Assembly: GCA_020353135.1 (NCBI GenBank)
Contig: CP070688.1
Location: 3,168,781 to 3,178,744 of the forward strand
Direction of reading: 5' to 3'
From: Chloroflexota bacterium
Lineage (GTDB): Bacteria; Chloroflexota; Anaerolineae; Promineifilales; Promineifilaceae
Length of the DNA: 9,964 bases
Part shown: piece after piece, positions 1-7,900 of the stretch
How the letters are laid out: each line of letters opens with the position of its first letter
How positions within the stretch are numbered: position 1 is the stretch's first letter
Position numbers and translations under genes: made by a program
The notes under the pieces: model-generated
The model's input: the letters and a program-made list of their open reading frames with translations, nothing else
Told to the model about the DNA's origin: nothing
Database searches by the model: none

Positions 1-393
1 TATAATTTGGAGGATTGGGAGATTAAATGGATTGCTGATCATGGGGGCATTGTGGGCGTTATCTTCATGAATTACTGGTTGCAGCCACATCAGGGAAAAC
101 AAGGGCTTAATTATATTTCGCGGACCATTGAGCATGTCATAGAAGTAGGGGGTGGCAAACCGAAGGGAGAAGATGTGATTGCCATCGGCACTGACTTCGA
201 TGGCTTTACCGATCCGCCAGATGAGCTTGCCCATTACGGCCAGTTGCCGCAGCTGACCAAGCGCTTGATGGCGGAGTATTTATCGGCCGGACAAAACGGA
301 GATAAGTATCCGGACTATCTCATCGAAAAAATACTAGGCGAGAATGCTTTACGGGTGTTGCTGAAAGGTTGGGGTAAGAAGAGGCAACAATGA
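1..393 (+). CDS. Membrane dipeptidase-like peptidase, M19 family, C-terminal fragment
   Basis: The reading frame is open from base 1 and ends at TGA 391-393, so this is the last ~130 residues of a longer gene whose N-terminus lies outside the window. The peptide GGIVGVIF followed by IAIGTDFDGF matches the conserved C-terminal half of M19 (renal/membrane dipeptidase) proteins. There GxDFDG carries an active-site aspartate of the binuclear zinc site. ILGENALRVL near the end corresponds to the usual 'GGNFLRVL' closing helix of the family. M19 enzymes hydrolyse dipeptides, including D-amino-acid dipeptides. The N-terminal zinc ligands (HxD, Glu, His residues) cannot be checked here. The segment between GTDFDG and the last helix is longer than in typical short members (inference). 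A metallophosphoesterase gene follows 94 bp downstream on the same strand, and a tiny ORF overlaps the stop codon, suggesting co-transcription. Confidence 0.85.
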   Translation, partial: YNLEDWEIKWIADHGGIVGVIFMNYWLQPHQGKQGLNYISRTIEHVIEVGGGKPKGEDVIAIGTDFDGFTDPPDELAHYGQLPQLTKRLMAEYLSAGQNGDKYPDYLIEKILGENALRVLLKGWGKKRQQ

Positions 394-467
394 GCAGCCA
401 TAAAGATCGTCCATTTCAGCAAACAGAACGTCGTCAGAACCTTTGGGACACACAGAATAATTCATAA
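390..467 (+). CDS. Possible 25-aa small ORF overlapping the M19 stop
   Basis: ATG 390-392 overlaps the M19 stop in an ATGA arrangement, which would allow translational coupling. An AGAGG purine run lies just upstream (379-383). The ORF ends at TAA 465-467. The peptide is short, basic and polar, contains RRQNLWDT, and has no membrane segment. The second half of this peptide is matched by a diverged copy at 3599-3640 that reads RRQNLWGT in the equivalent frame, with an in-frame 3-base gap. The small protein could therefore be real, or a remnant of a larger dispersed coding element. No family is recognised. Confidence is low because of its length. Confidence 0.3.
   Translation: MSSHKDRPFQQTERRQNLWDTQNNS
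414..458 (+). repeat. Copy A of a dispersed RRQNLW element
   Basis: TTTCAG at 414-419 followed by 428-458 matches 3599-3604 plus 3610-3640. Over the 31-base core (428-458 against 3610-3640) I count 26 identical bases. The linker between TTTCAG and the core differs by exactly 3 bases, so a common reading frame is kept. Whether this is a dispersed intergenic repeat or a conserved piece of coding sequence cannot be settled from two copies. Confidence 0.5.
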
Positions 468-474
468 ACCCAAC

Positions 475-480
475 AGGAGA
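475..480 (+). promoter_or_regulatory. Ribosome binding site of the metallophosphoesterase
   Basis: AGGAGA lies 7 bases before ATG 488-490. This fixes the start of the 548-aa protein at the methionine just before the first catalytic motif. Confidence 0.7.
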
Positions 481-487
481 TTAGCGA

Positions 488-2134
488 ATGTCAGACCACA
501 ACTACCTTTTCATTAGCGACTTCCACGTGAGTCAGGGTCGCGACCCCGAGACAGGTAAGCTTTCTCGAAACGAAGACTTCTTCTACGACGATGCCTTTGC
601 CCGATTCCTCGTCTACCATGCCAAACTTGCCGAGCGTTATCAAGACGACAAATTTTACGAGAGGCCGTGGGTTCTGGTGATCAATGGCGATCTGTTTGAC
701 TTCTTGCACGTGACGAGGATACCAGATCCGGAAAACCGCGAACTACTGGAGAAAACTATTGGTAAATCTGAGCTAACAGAAAACGAGAAAGATTTCGGTC
801 TTGGTACAACTAGCCGGGAAACGGCATGGAAACTAAGACAAATATATATGGGTCATCCATTGCTATTTCAGGCCTTGGGCTGGTTTCTGGCCTGCGGCAA
901 GCATAAGATCGTCATACTAAAAGGTAATCACGATATCGAACTCTATTGGCCGGCCGTTCAAAAGAGTTGTCGTCAGTTGGTGGTTGAAGCCTATGAGCAA
1001 TGGGACGACAAGACAAAACGTGGATTGCTGCCAGACTCTCCTCTCCCTACGATCGAAAAACCACTGCCTTTGAAGGCCGATACGGTGTCCCAACGTATCG
1101 AATTCCCCAAGTGGTTTTACTACGAGCCTGGTCTATTCTATGCAGAACATGGGAATCAGTACGAACCTGCCAGCGCGGTCGACGATTTCCTGGAACCGAT
1201 TTTGGAGGAGGACAAGAACAAACTCCCAGAAGAACAGCATATCAAGCTTCCAAGGGGATCCTTCTTGATACGCTACTTCTTTACCCAAATCGAACAGGTG
1301 CATCCCTTTGCCGACAATATCAAACCGGTGGGTCGTTACATTCGATGGTCCTTGACGAAAGAGCCCTGGGCCACATTTCGTTTGATCATAGCGAATCCAT
1401 CAAAGATTCGCCGAGCTATCATGGAGTTGAAGAACAAGCCGAATATCGAAGCAAAAGAGAGCTTCCGGCGGGTTGCAATGCCTCTTGACGCAGACCTGCA
1501 ACGCAAATTACTTAGCCTACGATATGAGCACCAAAAGAAGGTAAAAGAAAGCCAGTCGGAAGTGACACGTGACACGTTTGGAGGAGTGGCGTTGAACTCC
1601 GCAACTATCTACCTTGTGCTGCGGGCCATTCGTGATTTTGTGCGCGGCCGATACGGCGCGATGGCCAGCAACCTGGTTGCCGCTGCCGCCGCTTTCGTTG
1701 GTGGTACCAGGCTTTCAAATCGACTGGACTATGTTGACCAATACCAACTCCTACACGAGGCTGCCGCTGAAATCTGTTACTTGCTCAACCGACCGGGCCA
1801 GGATGAGCCCGCCAGTGTTCGCTATCACATAATGGGACACGATCACACGCCGGAAGTGATGGAAATCGACGATCCAAATAAGGACAAAGAACGAATCCCT
1901 TACAGACAATGGTACATCAACACCGGAAGTTGGCTCCCGACGATTGGATACCGCCCCCAGCTGATCCGCGAAAAGGTCCAGCTAGCATTCTTCCGCCTCA
2001 TACCGGGTCTATATGACGACGATCATGACGTGCCCCAGCTTCTAGAGTGGCAACCGGATAAAGGCGCTGTCGTGCCCATCCAGCTACTTGAACCATCTTA
2101 TCATGGAAAGACCAAGCAAAACGACAAAGGATGA
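488..2134 (+). CDS. Calcineurin-like metallophosphoesterase with large insertions
   Basis: A 548-aa protein with the complete metal-binding motif set of the calcineurin-like phosphoesterase superfamily: DFH (D11, H13), NGD (N67-D69), GNHD (146-149), EHG (H221) and GHDH (450-453), followed by a conserved-looking NTGSW (478-482). It should bind two divalent metals and hydrolyse a phosphomonoester or phosphodiester; the substrate is unknown. The GHDH motif is separated from H221 by about 230 residues, much more than in compact members. That insert contains an alanine-rich hydrophobic stretch (about 391-406), suggesting an extra helical or membrane-associated subdomain (inference). GNHD rather than GNRD argues against a plain LpxH assignment. 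The start is supported by AGGAGA at 475-480. The gene follows the M19 gene on the same strand and may share its transcript. Base composition is less GC-rich than the right half of the window. Confidence 0.85.
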   Translation: MSDHNYLFISDFHVSQGRDPETGKLSRNEDFFYDDAFARFLVYHAKLAERYQDDKFYERPWVLVINGDLFDFLHVTRIPDPENRELLEKTIGKSELTENEKDFGLGTTSRETAWKLRQIYMGHPLLFQALGWFLACGKHKIVILKGNHDIELYWPAVQKSCRQLVVEAYEQWDDKTKRGLLPDSPLPTIEKPLPLKADTVSQRIEFPKWFYYEPGLFYAEHGNQYEPASAVDDFLEPILEEDKNKLPEEQHIKLPRGSFLIRYFFTQIEQVHPFADNIKPVGRYIRWSLTKEPWATFRLIIANPSKIRRAIMELKNKPNIEAKESFRRVAMPLDADLQRKLLSLRYEHQKKVKESQSEVTRDTFGGVALNSATIYLVLRAIRDFVRGRYGAMASNLVAAAAAFVGGTRLSNRLDYVDQYQLLHEAAAEICYLLNRPGQDEPASVRYHIMGHDHTPEVMEIDDPNKDKERIPYRQWYINTGSWLPTIGYRPQLIREKVQLAFFRLIPGLYDDDHDVPQLLEWQPDKGAVVPIQLLEPSYHGKTKQNDKG

Positions 2135-2190
2135 GCATCCATTGAGGGCTTCGTCGACAAACCCATCCAGAGCAATGGCAACTTGTCAAA

Positions 2191-2546
2191 ATGCCCAACG
2201 CTCCGCTTATCCGCCTCCAACTCGATATTTTGGATGGGTCAGACAACCCTTACCGCTTTGAGTCTTTCCTTAACGTCGTCGCGGAAGCCCAGACCAGGAT
2301 CGTGGCTCAATTGACCAACCGGGATCAACTATACCTGGCCTTCTATGGGACAGACTGGATCATTGTTTCACGAAGGACATCCCCCACGGTGAAGGACAAT
2401 GGCAGCGGCTCGATGAACCGTGGCCAGAGGCGCAAATCTTTGGTCCTATGTCCTTGACTCCGGCAGAGTTTGCCCGTCAACAGCCCTTGAGGGTGAACCT
2501 AAACAAGCCGTCTGTTTCGTCGCCTGCCAGCGGTGAAACATGCTAG
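2191..2546 (+). pseudogene. Hypothetical small protein gene with an apparent single frameshift
   Basis: ATG 2191 opens an 88-codon ORF (to TGA 2455-2457). It reads like real protein through LYLAFYGTDW (residues ~47-56), then turns into a low-plausibility Arg/Ser/Gly-rich tail. From about 2361 another frame reads HCFTKDIPHGEGQWQRLDE and continues convincingly to TAG 2544-2546. One missing base between about 2356 and 2361 would join the two into a protein of roughly 118 residues. The corrected stop falls in the CTAG shared with the convergent lipoprotein gene, which supports the corrected frame. It lies 56 bp after the metallophosphoesterase and has no strong Shine-Dalgarno site. No family is recognised. 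Either the gene is decaying or the sequence has an indel error; an annotation pipeline would probably call 2191-2457 as an intact hypothetical protein. Confidence 0.55.
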
Positions 2547-3469
2547 CTTGATCCTTGTAGCTGGGCCAGCCACTCTGCTTCCAGTGTTTCCAGCGTCTTC
2601 CCGTAAATGCCTTCGTAATCGGTCGGCGAGGGCAAAATCTCTCCCTCATCCGTCACCTCTGAGGCGGCCGTGGCCATCAGGTCCACAAAAGGTTCCCAAC
2701 CGTATGTATCCACTAGGTAACCCACGAAACCCGCCCATTGACTGTAGAGTAAATCCCGCTGTGCCAGGCAGTCAGTTGGCGTGATGTCTTGCGCCTGGGG
2801 ATAGACGCCAAAGACAGCTGCCTCGGCCAGCGGGACATAGGTCTCCTCTGCCAGATAGGCGCGAATCATCTGCGGCAGAGATTCGGTCTGATGCCAGGCT
2901 GTCCAGTACTCGCGCGTAATCCATGTAGCCAACCCCTCGTTCAGGCCTGGGTCGCCGCTAAGCGGCCGGTTGAACCCGGTCATGTGAATTATATGGACCA
3001 GCTCGTGAGCCAGGACGCCCAGAATCTGACTCTCTTCGGTCTGATCATCGGCGTAGATGAGCATGCGCGGCCCAGGGTCTGTGTAGAAGGCCGACCCTCG
3101 GGCCGGGCACGTCCTGTCGTCTGGCGGGTGGAACGAGAGGATAATGACGTCAGGCGAATCGGCACCCAGGTCGGTGCTCACCTCAGAGTAAATATCCTCT
3201 GCTATCGTGGCCCAACGCGTTACGTCGACCGGCCGGTAATTATCCTGAACGTAGAAGGCGAAATGTTCCGTTGACAGTACCTCCCGACCTGGCAAGGGGA
3301 TAGTCGGTATAACCTCTGCCAGCTCGCTCGGTCGACTGACAATGACCTCTGCTATCCGAGGCGTGGGCCGCGAAGTCGCAGTTGGCACAGGGCTCTTTAC
3401 CGTACTCGTCGCACTTGGCGCCTCTTCGGCAATGCTGCATGCAACTAGGCCAAAGAGGGCCAAGTACAT
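2543..3469 (-). CDS. Secreted lipoprotein zincin metallopeptidase (HExxH, peptidase MA-like)
   Basis: A 308-aa protein. A hydrophobic N-terminus ends in a lipobox LVAC (C11), then a Ser/Thr/Pro-rich linker (about 12-45), consistent with an exported, lipid-anchored protein. The catalytic signature is HELVH (155-159) with a downstream NEG at 177-179. This gives the HExxH-18-E spacing of gluzincins such as the peptidase MA-like family: H155 and H159 plus E178 as zinc ligands, E156 as general base. The C-terminus (YGKTLETLEAEW, 289-300) matches the usual ending of such domains. The true start is uncertain: ATG 3469 gives a signal peptide with no basic n-region. The frame stays open upstream to 3572 and encodes RARVSLAVAI just before that Met, but with no ATG, GTG or TTG there. 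An AAGGAG (minus strand, 3515-3510) stands 7 bases before a GTC codon in frame. The gene stops at TAG in the CTAG shared with the convergent hypothetical gene. Substrate unknown. Confidence 0.8.
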   Translation of the reverse strand: MYLALFGLVACSIAEEAPSATSTVKSPVPTATSRPTPRIAEVIVSRPSELAEVIPTIPLPGREVLSTEHFAFYVQDNYRPVDVTRWATIAEDIYSEVSTDLGADSPDVIILSFHPPDDRTCPARGSAFYTDPGPRMLIYADDQTEESQILGVLAHELVHIIHMTGFNRPLSGDPGLNEGLATWITREYWTAWHQTESLPQMIRAYLAEETYVPLAEAAVFGVYPQAQDITPTDCLAQRDLLYSQWAGFVGYLVDTYGWEPFVDLMATAASEVTDEGEILPSPTDYEGIYGKTLETLEAEWLAQLQGSS

Positions 3470-3598
3470 GATCGCTACTGCCAGAGAAACCCTTGCGCGG
3501 ACCGGATCACTCCTTAAGCACGCTGCCCGGGCTATTGGCTCAATACTGTTTAGCGTTGTGACTTCTCCCTAAGTAGTTCAAATTAGTAAATATGAATC

Positions 3599-3640
3599 TT
3601 TCAGAGTGTACGTCGTCAAAACCTCTGGGGCACAAAGGAT
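3599..3640 (+). repeat. Copy B of the dispersed RRQNLW element
   Basis: This is the second copy of the element at 414-458 (26 of 31 identical core bases). In the matching frame it reads FQSV-RRQNLWGTKDE and stays open to a TGA near 3680, but an in-frame TGA at 3593-3595 leaves no start codon upstream. It is therefore not an intact gene here. It lies in the gap upstream of the lipoprotein gene. Confidence 0.5.
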
Positions 3641-3670
3641 GAAAAACTAAGATTTGTTGGCGAGCAAAGA

Positions 3671-3800
3671 TGGTGTCTGTGATCGGATTTATGCCTAATT
3701 GGTGTCAGCGCGCGGCCGACGATAATCGGGTTGTGCTGTGCAGTCTACACCAAGCCAGCGACTGGCTCAACATTGTGAAGCGGGTAACAATTGGTGTCAG
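3671..3800. repeat. Cluster of TGGTGTC words
   Basis: TGGTGTCTG at 3671-3679 and TGGTGTCAG at 3700-3708 and 3792-3800 are direct copies. AATTGGTGTCAGC is shared by the last two (13 bases). An inverted ACACCAA sits at 3747-3753. Spacing is irregular (29 and 92 bases). It could be a degenerate repeat element or protein-binding sites; nothing in the sequence tells which. No intact gene was found in the surrounding 3470-4069 gap. Confidence 0.35.
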
Positions 3801-3849
3801 CTCTGGATCGCTTCCGTGCTCGTCAGCGGCCGCCAGGGTTCAATCATCT

Positions 3850-4050
3850 CTAGCCGCCGGCCGCATGACTGAGCCGCAGCTGCTGCCCGGGAGACAGGTC
3901 GAAGTTGCCCGAAACAGCACTCGCATCAGGGTCATTTCCTCGTCGACGAGATGTTGCCGCAGATCGTGTTGGCCGGGGGGTAGCTCGAGTTCGGCAAAGA
4001 CGGGCGACGGCCGGGTTCGGGCAGGAGTTGGCTCGATCGACGCGCAAGGG
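3850..4050 (-). pseudogene. Degenerate coding remnant with a frameshift, function unknown
   Basis: On the minus strand, about 4010 down to 3912 reads as plausible protein (VFAELELPPG, then HLVDEEMTLMRVLF) with codon choice like real genes. After about 3915 a different frame carries the plausible sequence (SGNFDLSPGQQLRLSHAAGG, ending at TAG 3852-3850). This pattern is what a gene end with one indel would leave. No start codon with a ribosome site was found, and the piece lies just downstream of the SWIM gene on the same strand but in other frames. It could be the tail of a third operon gene that has decayed. No family is recognised and the call is tentative. Confidence 0.3.
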
Positions 4051-4069
4051 CGAAATGGGAGATTATCAG

Positions 4070-4927
4070 TCAGGCGGACTCGCTCTCATTTTCGACCTGC
4101 CTGTCCTGGTCAAAGGCGATGGATACGGCCGTTTCGGCGACGGCATCGTAAGCCCCAGCCAACCAGCGCCGGGCTTCGGGCAAAAAATCGGGATCGCCCA
4201 GCCGATCCAGGATGGGATAAGGTGTTTCGGGCGACGAAATGTGGGCGCGGAATTGGGCCAGCTCCGGCCCCGACATCCAGAAGGTGGCCAGCGATTCGGC
4301 CAACGGCGGCGCTGGGGCATATTCTGGCTCGGGCAAAGTTTCGGGGGCGACCCCGGTACCCAGCGAAGCCAGGATCTCCTCTTGGTTTCTACCTCGCAGG
4401 CGGAACAGTAAAAACGGGTCTGTATCGAACCGTTCGGCCAGAATATAGTGAACGGCGGCCAAATGTTTGCAGACGGCGGCCCAATCAGGACAGTTGCAAT
4501 CTTGTTCGAGCTCTAACCGGCCGGGGAAAAGCGAGACGTGGACGGACGTGAACGCCTCCTCAATTTCCAGGGGCATTTCGCCGGCAAGCAATTGGGCCGC
4601 AAACAGCGGGCGTTCCGCCAATGCCGCGACAACTCTCGCCCAATCGGCGTCAGACAGGGGCTGCAACTCGATGGCGATCCTGTATGGTGTTCGTCGCGAA
4701 CCCTGCACGCTGGCCGTAATCTGGCCCCGGCCCTCTTCCAATTCCAGTACCTGTCCCTGGCGCGCGTACCGCCGGCCTCTTTGCAGCCGCCCCGGGTCCA
4801 TCACCTGTTCCATGGCCTCGAGCCACCGGCCGGCCCACCAATTCTTCACGAAGGCGCCGCGCTTGCTCCTGGCCTTGATACCTTCGTCGGTTTTAATCGT
4901 CGGTCTGGCGTTGTAGTACCAACTCAT
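4070..4927 (-). CDS. SWIM zinc-finger protein, partner of the SNF2 helicase
   Basis: A 285-aa protein with a SWIM zinc finger CxC-x6-CxH at C144, C146, C153, H155 (DCNCPDWAAVCKH). SWIM fingers bind DNA or protein partners. The N-terminus has the basic, tryptophan-rich lead-in typical of bacterial SWIM proteins encoded beside SNF2 ATPases: SKRGAFVKNWW at 21-31 and LQRGRRYARQGQV at 48-60. After the finger, DPFLLFRLRGR (170-180) is also typical. The C-terminal ~100 residues are variable and end in an acidic tail. ATG 4927 lies 25 bp after the SNF2 stop, so the two genes are almost certainly one transcript. No ribosome site is at good spacing; a GGAGG sits about 30 bases upstream, at the end of the SNF2 gene, so translation may depend on coupling. 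The role is inferred from context: an accessory DNA-binding or targeting subunit for the ATPase, as in the Bacillus YwqA/YwqB-type pair. Confidence 0.85.
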   Translation of the reverse strand: MSWYYNARPTIKTDEGIKARSKRGAFVKNWWAGRWLEAMEQVMDPGRLQRGRRYARQGQVLELEEGRGQITASVQGSRRTPYRIAIELQPLSDADWARVVAALAERPLFAAQLLAGEMPLEIEEAFTSVHVSLFPGRLELEQDCNCPDWAAVCKHLAAVHYILAERFDTDPFLLFRLRGRNQEEILASLGTGVAPETLPEPEYAPAPPLAESLATFWMSGPELAQFRAHISSPETPYPILDRLGDPDFLPEARRWLAGAYDAVAETAVSIAFDQDRQVENESESA

Positions 4928-4952
4928 GGTTCGTTTAGAAGGCGGGAATCGC

Positions 4953-7900
4953 CTACCTCCTTCCTGCTTGTTTTTGTCGTAACTTGACCATTTCGCGTAA
5001 TTCGGCCGTAGACATCTCTGTCAGCCAATTCTCGCCGCCCCCGACGATACTTTCAGCCAGGGCCTTCTTCTCTTCGATCAGCGCATCAAGGCGTTCCTCC
5101 AACGTGCCCAGGCAGACGAATTTATGCACCAGGACGTTCTTGGTCTGGCCAATGCGGAAAGCCCGGTCAGTGGCTTGATCTTCCACCGCCGGATTCCACC
5201 AGCGATCAAAATGGAAGACGTGGTTGGCGCGGGTCAGGTTTAGACCGGTGCCGCCAGCCTTGAGCGACAACAGGAAGACCGGCGGCCCGTTGGCGCTTTG
5301 AAACCGTTCGACCATGGCCGCCCGTTTCTTAGCCGGGACGCCGCCGTGCAGATAGAGCGCCGGGACGCCAAATCGTTCCTGGATGTATGACTTTAGCAGC
5401 CCGGCCATCTCCGTGAACTGGCTGAAAATGAGCAGGCGGTCGCCTTCGGCCAATACTTCGTCGAGCAAGGCATGGAGACGGCGCAGCTTGCCGCTGCGCT
5501 CCTGGTCCTCAGAAGGATTGTAAGCCTCGGTTTCATGCAGGTATTGGGCAGGGTGGTTGCAGACCTGTTTGAGCTGGGTTAGCATGCTCAAAACCAACCC
5601 TTTGCGGGCGATGTCACCTTCCCCTTGCTCGTCGATAACCGCCAGGGCGTCACGGACTACCGCTTCGTACAGCGTCGCCTGTTCTTCGCTAAGATGACAA
5701 TAGACCTTCATCTCTTGTTTGTCCGGTAGATCCTGGATGACGTCGGGGTCGGTCTTGACCCGGCGCAGAATGAACGGCCGCGTTAAGGCCCGCAGTCGTC
5801 GGGCCGCCTCGTCATCGCCATGCTTCTCAATGGGGATGGCAAACTCCTGCCGGAATTTCTTCTGGCCGCCCAGAAAGCCGGGGTTAAGGAAGTGCATGAT
5901 CGACCACAATTCCGACAGGCGGTTCTCAACCGGCGTTCCGGTCAGGGCCAGGCGAAAATCGGCCGCTAAAGTGCGAATGACCCGGGCTTGTTTCGTACTG
6001 GGGTTCTTAATGTTCTGGGCTTCGTCCAGCACCACGCCAAACCAATTCACCTGCTGCAGCGCGTCACTATCTCGCCTGGCCAAGGCGTAGCTGGTTAAGA
6101 CCATATCCACTTCCTGGGTGGCGGCCCGCAGTGCGGCGCCCTGGCGGCGGTCGCTGCCCTGATGAATCAACGCCGTTATCTCCGGCGTGAAGCGGCCGCG
6201 CTCCTGATCCCAATTGGTCACCACGGACGTTGGGCAAATCAGTAGAACCGGCGCCGGCAGCGCGCCCATTTCTTCTTTCAGCCGTTGGATCAAGACCAGC
6301 GTCTGGATCGTCTTGCCCAGTCCCATGTCGTCGGCCAGGATCACACCCAACGCCCAGCGGCGGGCGAAGTGAAGCCAGGAGTAGCCATATCGCTGGTAGG
6401 GCCTTAACGTGGCCGATACCCCGGCCGGCGTTGGCAGCTCTTCCACTTTTTCATCCCCCTGCATCTGGTTCAGCCAGCGAGACAGCCAATCGTCCAGGGC
6501 CACATCCTCGACCGGCAGGCCATCATGGGTTTGCTGCTCGGCCAGGCCCAGCGCTTCCGGCAGCGACATGGTCCCCTCCAACTCCTGCTCCTGCCAGAAG
6601 CGAATAGCGGCTTCGATTTGTTCCGGGTCCAGTTGGACCCACTGACCCCGGATCTGGACCAGCGGTGACTTGAGGGCGACCAGGGCGTCAAACTCCTGGC
6701 GGGTGAGAGCCGTATCGCCCAGCGATAGTTGCCACTGATAGCGAATCAGGTTGCTCAGGTTCAGATGACCGGAAGAAACCACCTCCGCGGTTTCCGGTGA
6801 CGACCGGTTCAGTTTCAGGCGGACGCCCAGCCGCATGCCAGGCTTGTTCCACCAGGGCGGAACCAACAGGCCGAAGCCGGCTTGCTGCAGCTGGGGCGCG
6901 CAGTCGCGCAAGAAAGAATAGGCTTCGGCGGTGGTTAACGAAATCGTTTCGGGGCTGCGCCGTCGCAGGCTGTGCTGGATGGGGTCAAAAAAGCGGGCGG
7001 CGTAACCTAAGCCGGTTAACAAACGCTCTTGGGGCCGATCAAAGCGGCGGTCCAGTGCGTCCAGGACGCCGCCCCTGGCCTTCCACGCCTCGCCGGCCGG
7101 CACCAGCAGGCTGGCATCGTCCCGCGCCTGTAGAAGATAGTGGAGTAGCCAGGTCGCCTCTTCCTGGCGCGTTTCCGTTGCGGTCTGTTGGCCGGGCGCT
7201 TCAAGGCGGAAAGCTACGCGGTAATATTCGTCGCCGGCCACGGTAAGGGCTCGTTCCCAGGCCCGGTAGCTGCTGGCCAGATGCTGCAACTGGGCCGGCG
7301 CTGCTTGTACCGTCGGATCGGGGGCGAATAGGGCCCTCAGCCAGGCCGCCGCCGGCTCGCTCCCGATCGGCAGGGCCAGCTCGCGCCCGGTTGCCCATTG
7401 GCGGGCGGCCGCGTCAACCAGGTGGTTAAGAAAGGTATCGAGAATGGCCCGGGCGGGTATCGTCTCATCGGGATCGCCGGCCGCGGCGCGACAGATGGGC
7501 GGCATGGCCGCAGCCAGTTGGGCCAAACGGCGGGCTTCCTCTTCACCGTCGAGAACCGGTAACCAGCGCGCTTCATAACGCAACTCTTGCTCGTTTCGCA
7601 CCTCGATCAGGGCCGGCCGTACTAATTGCCGGGCCAGCATCTCCAGGGTGAAGAGGAAAGCGGTCTGCCAGAAAACGGCCGCAGCGCCCAGGCGTATCTT
7701 TGGCGGCAACGTCCGCTGCTGCCAATAGCTGAAAAAGTGAAGCGCCTGATCGGCCTCCAGGCGGAGACCGGGGATCGACCATGGTAGTAGCGCCGGCGGA
7801 TTATCGTCGGGCTGCCAATCGTGGAGCAGTTCCGGCGAGGGAACAGGGCCGTGGAAATCGGTGGGCAGCCATAAGGTCAAGGTATCTTCTGGCGCGCCGC

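Noticed and set aside
1000..1488. Alternative-frame ORF inside the metallophosphoesterase gene
   Set aside because: It is fully contained in a gene with intact motifs, and its translation has no recognisable domain.
2129..2140. Small inverted repeat GGATG-AG-CATCC at the metallophosphoesterase stop
   Set aside because: It is a five-bp stem with a 2-base loop and no T tract. It also spans the stop codon and is likely chance.
3797..3847. Minus-strand 16-codon ORF beginning ATGATTGAACCC
   Set aside because: It is too short, has only a weak purine run upstream and no second copy or family match. It also overlaps one of the TGGTGTC words.
3670..4551. Long plus-strand open frame opposite the SWIM gene and the gap
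   Set aside because: It is Arg/Ser/Pro-rich, matches no family, overlaps the well-supported SWIM gene on the other strand and has no ribosome site. Long antisense frames are expected in GC-rich DNA.
6230..7246. Plus-strand ORFs opposite the SNF2 gene
   Set aside because: They are low-complexity Pro/Arg/Ala translations antisense to conserved helicase sequence, with no start signals.
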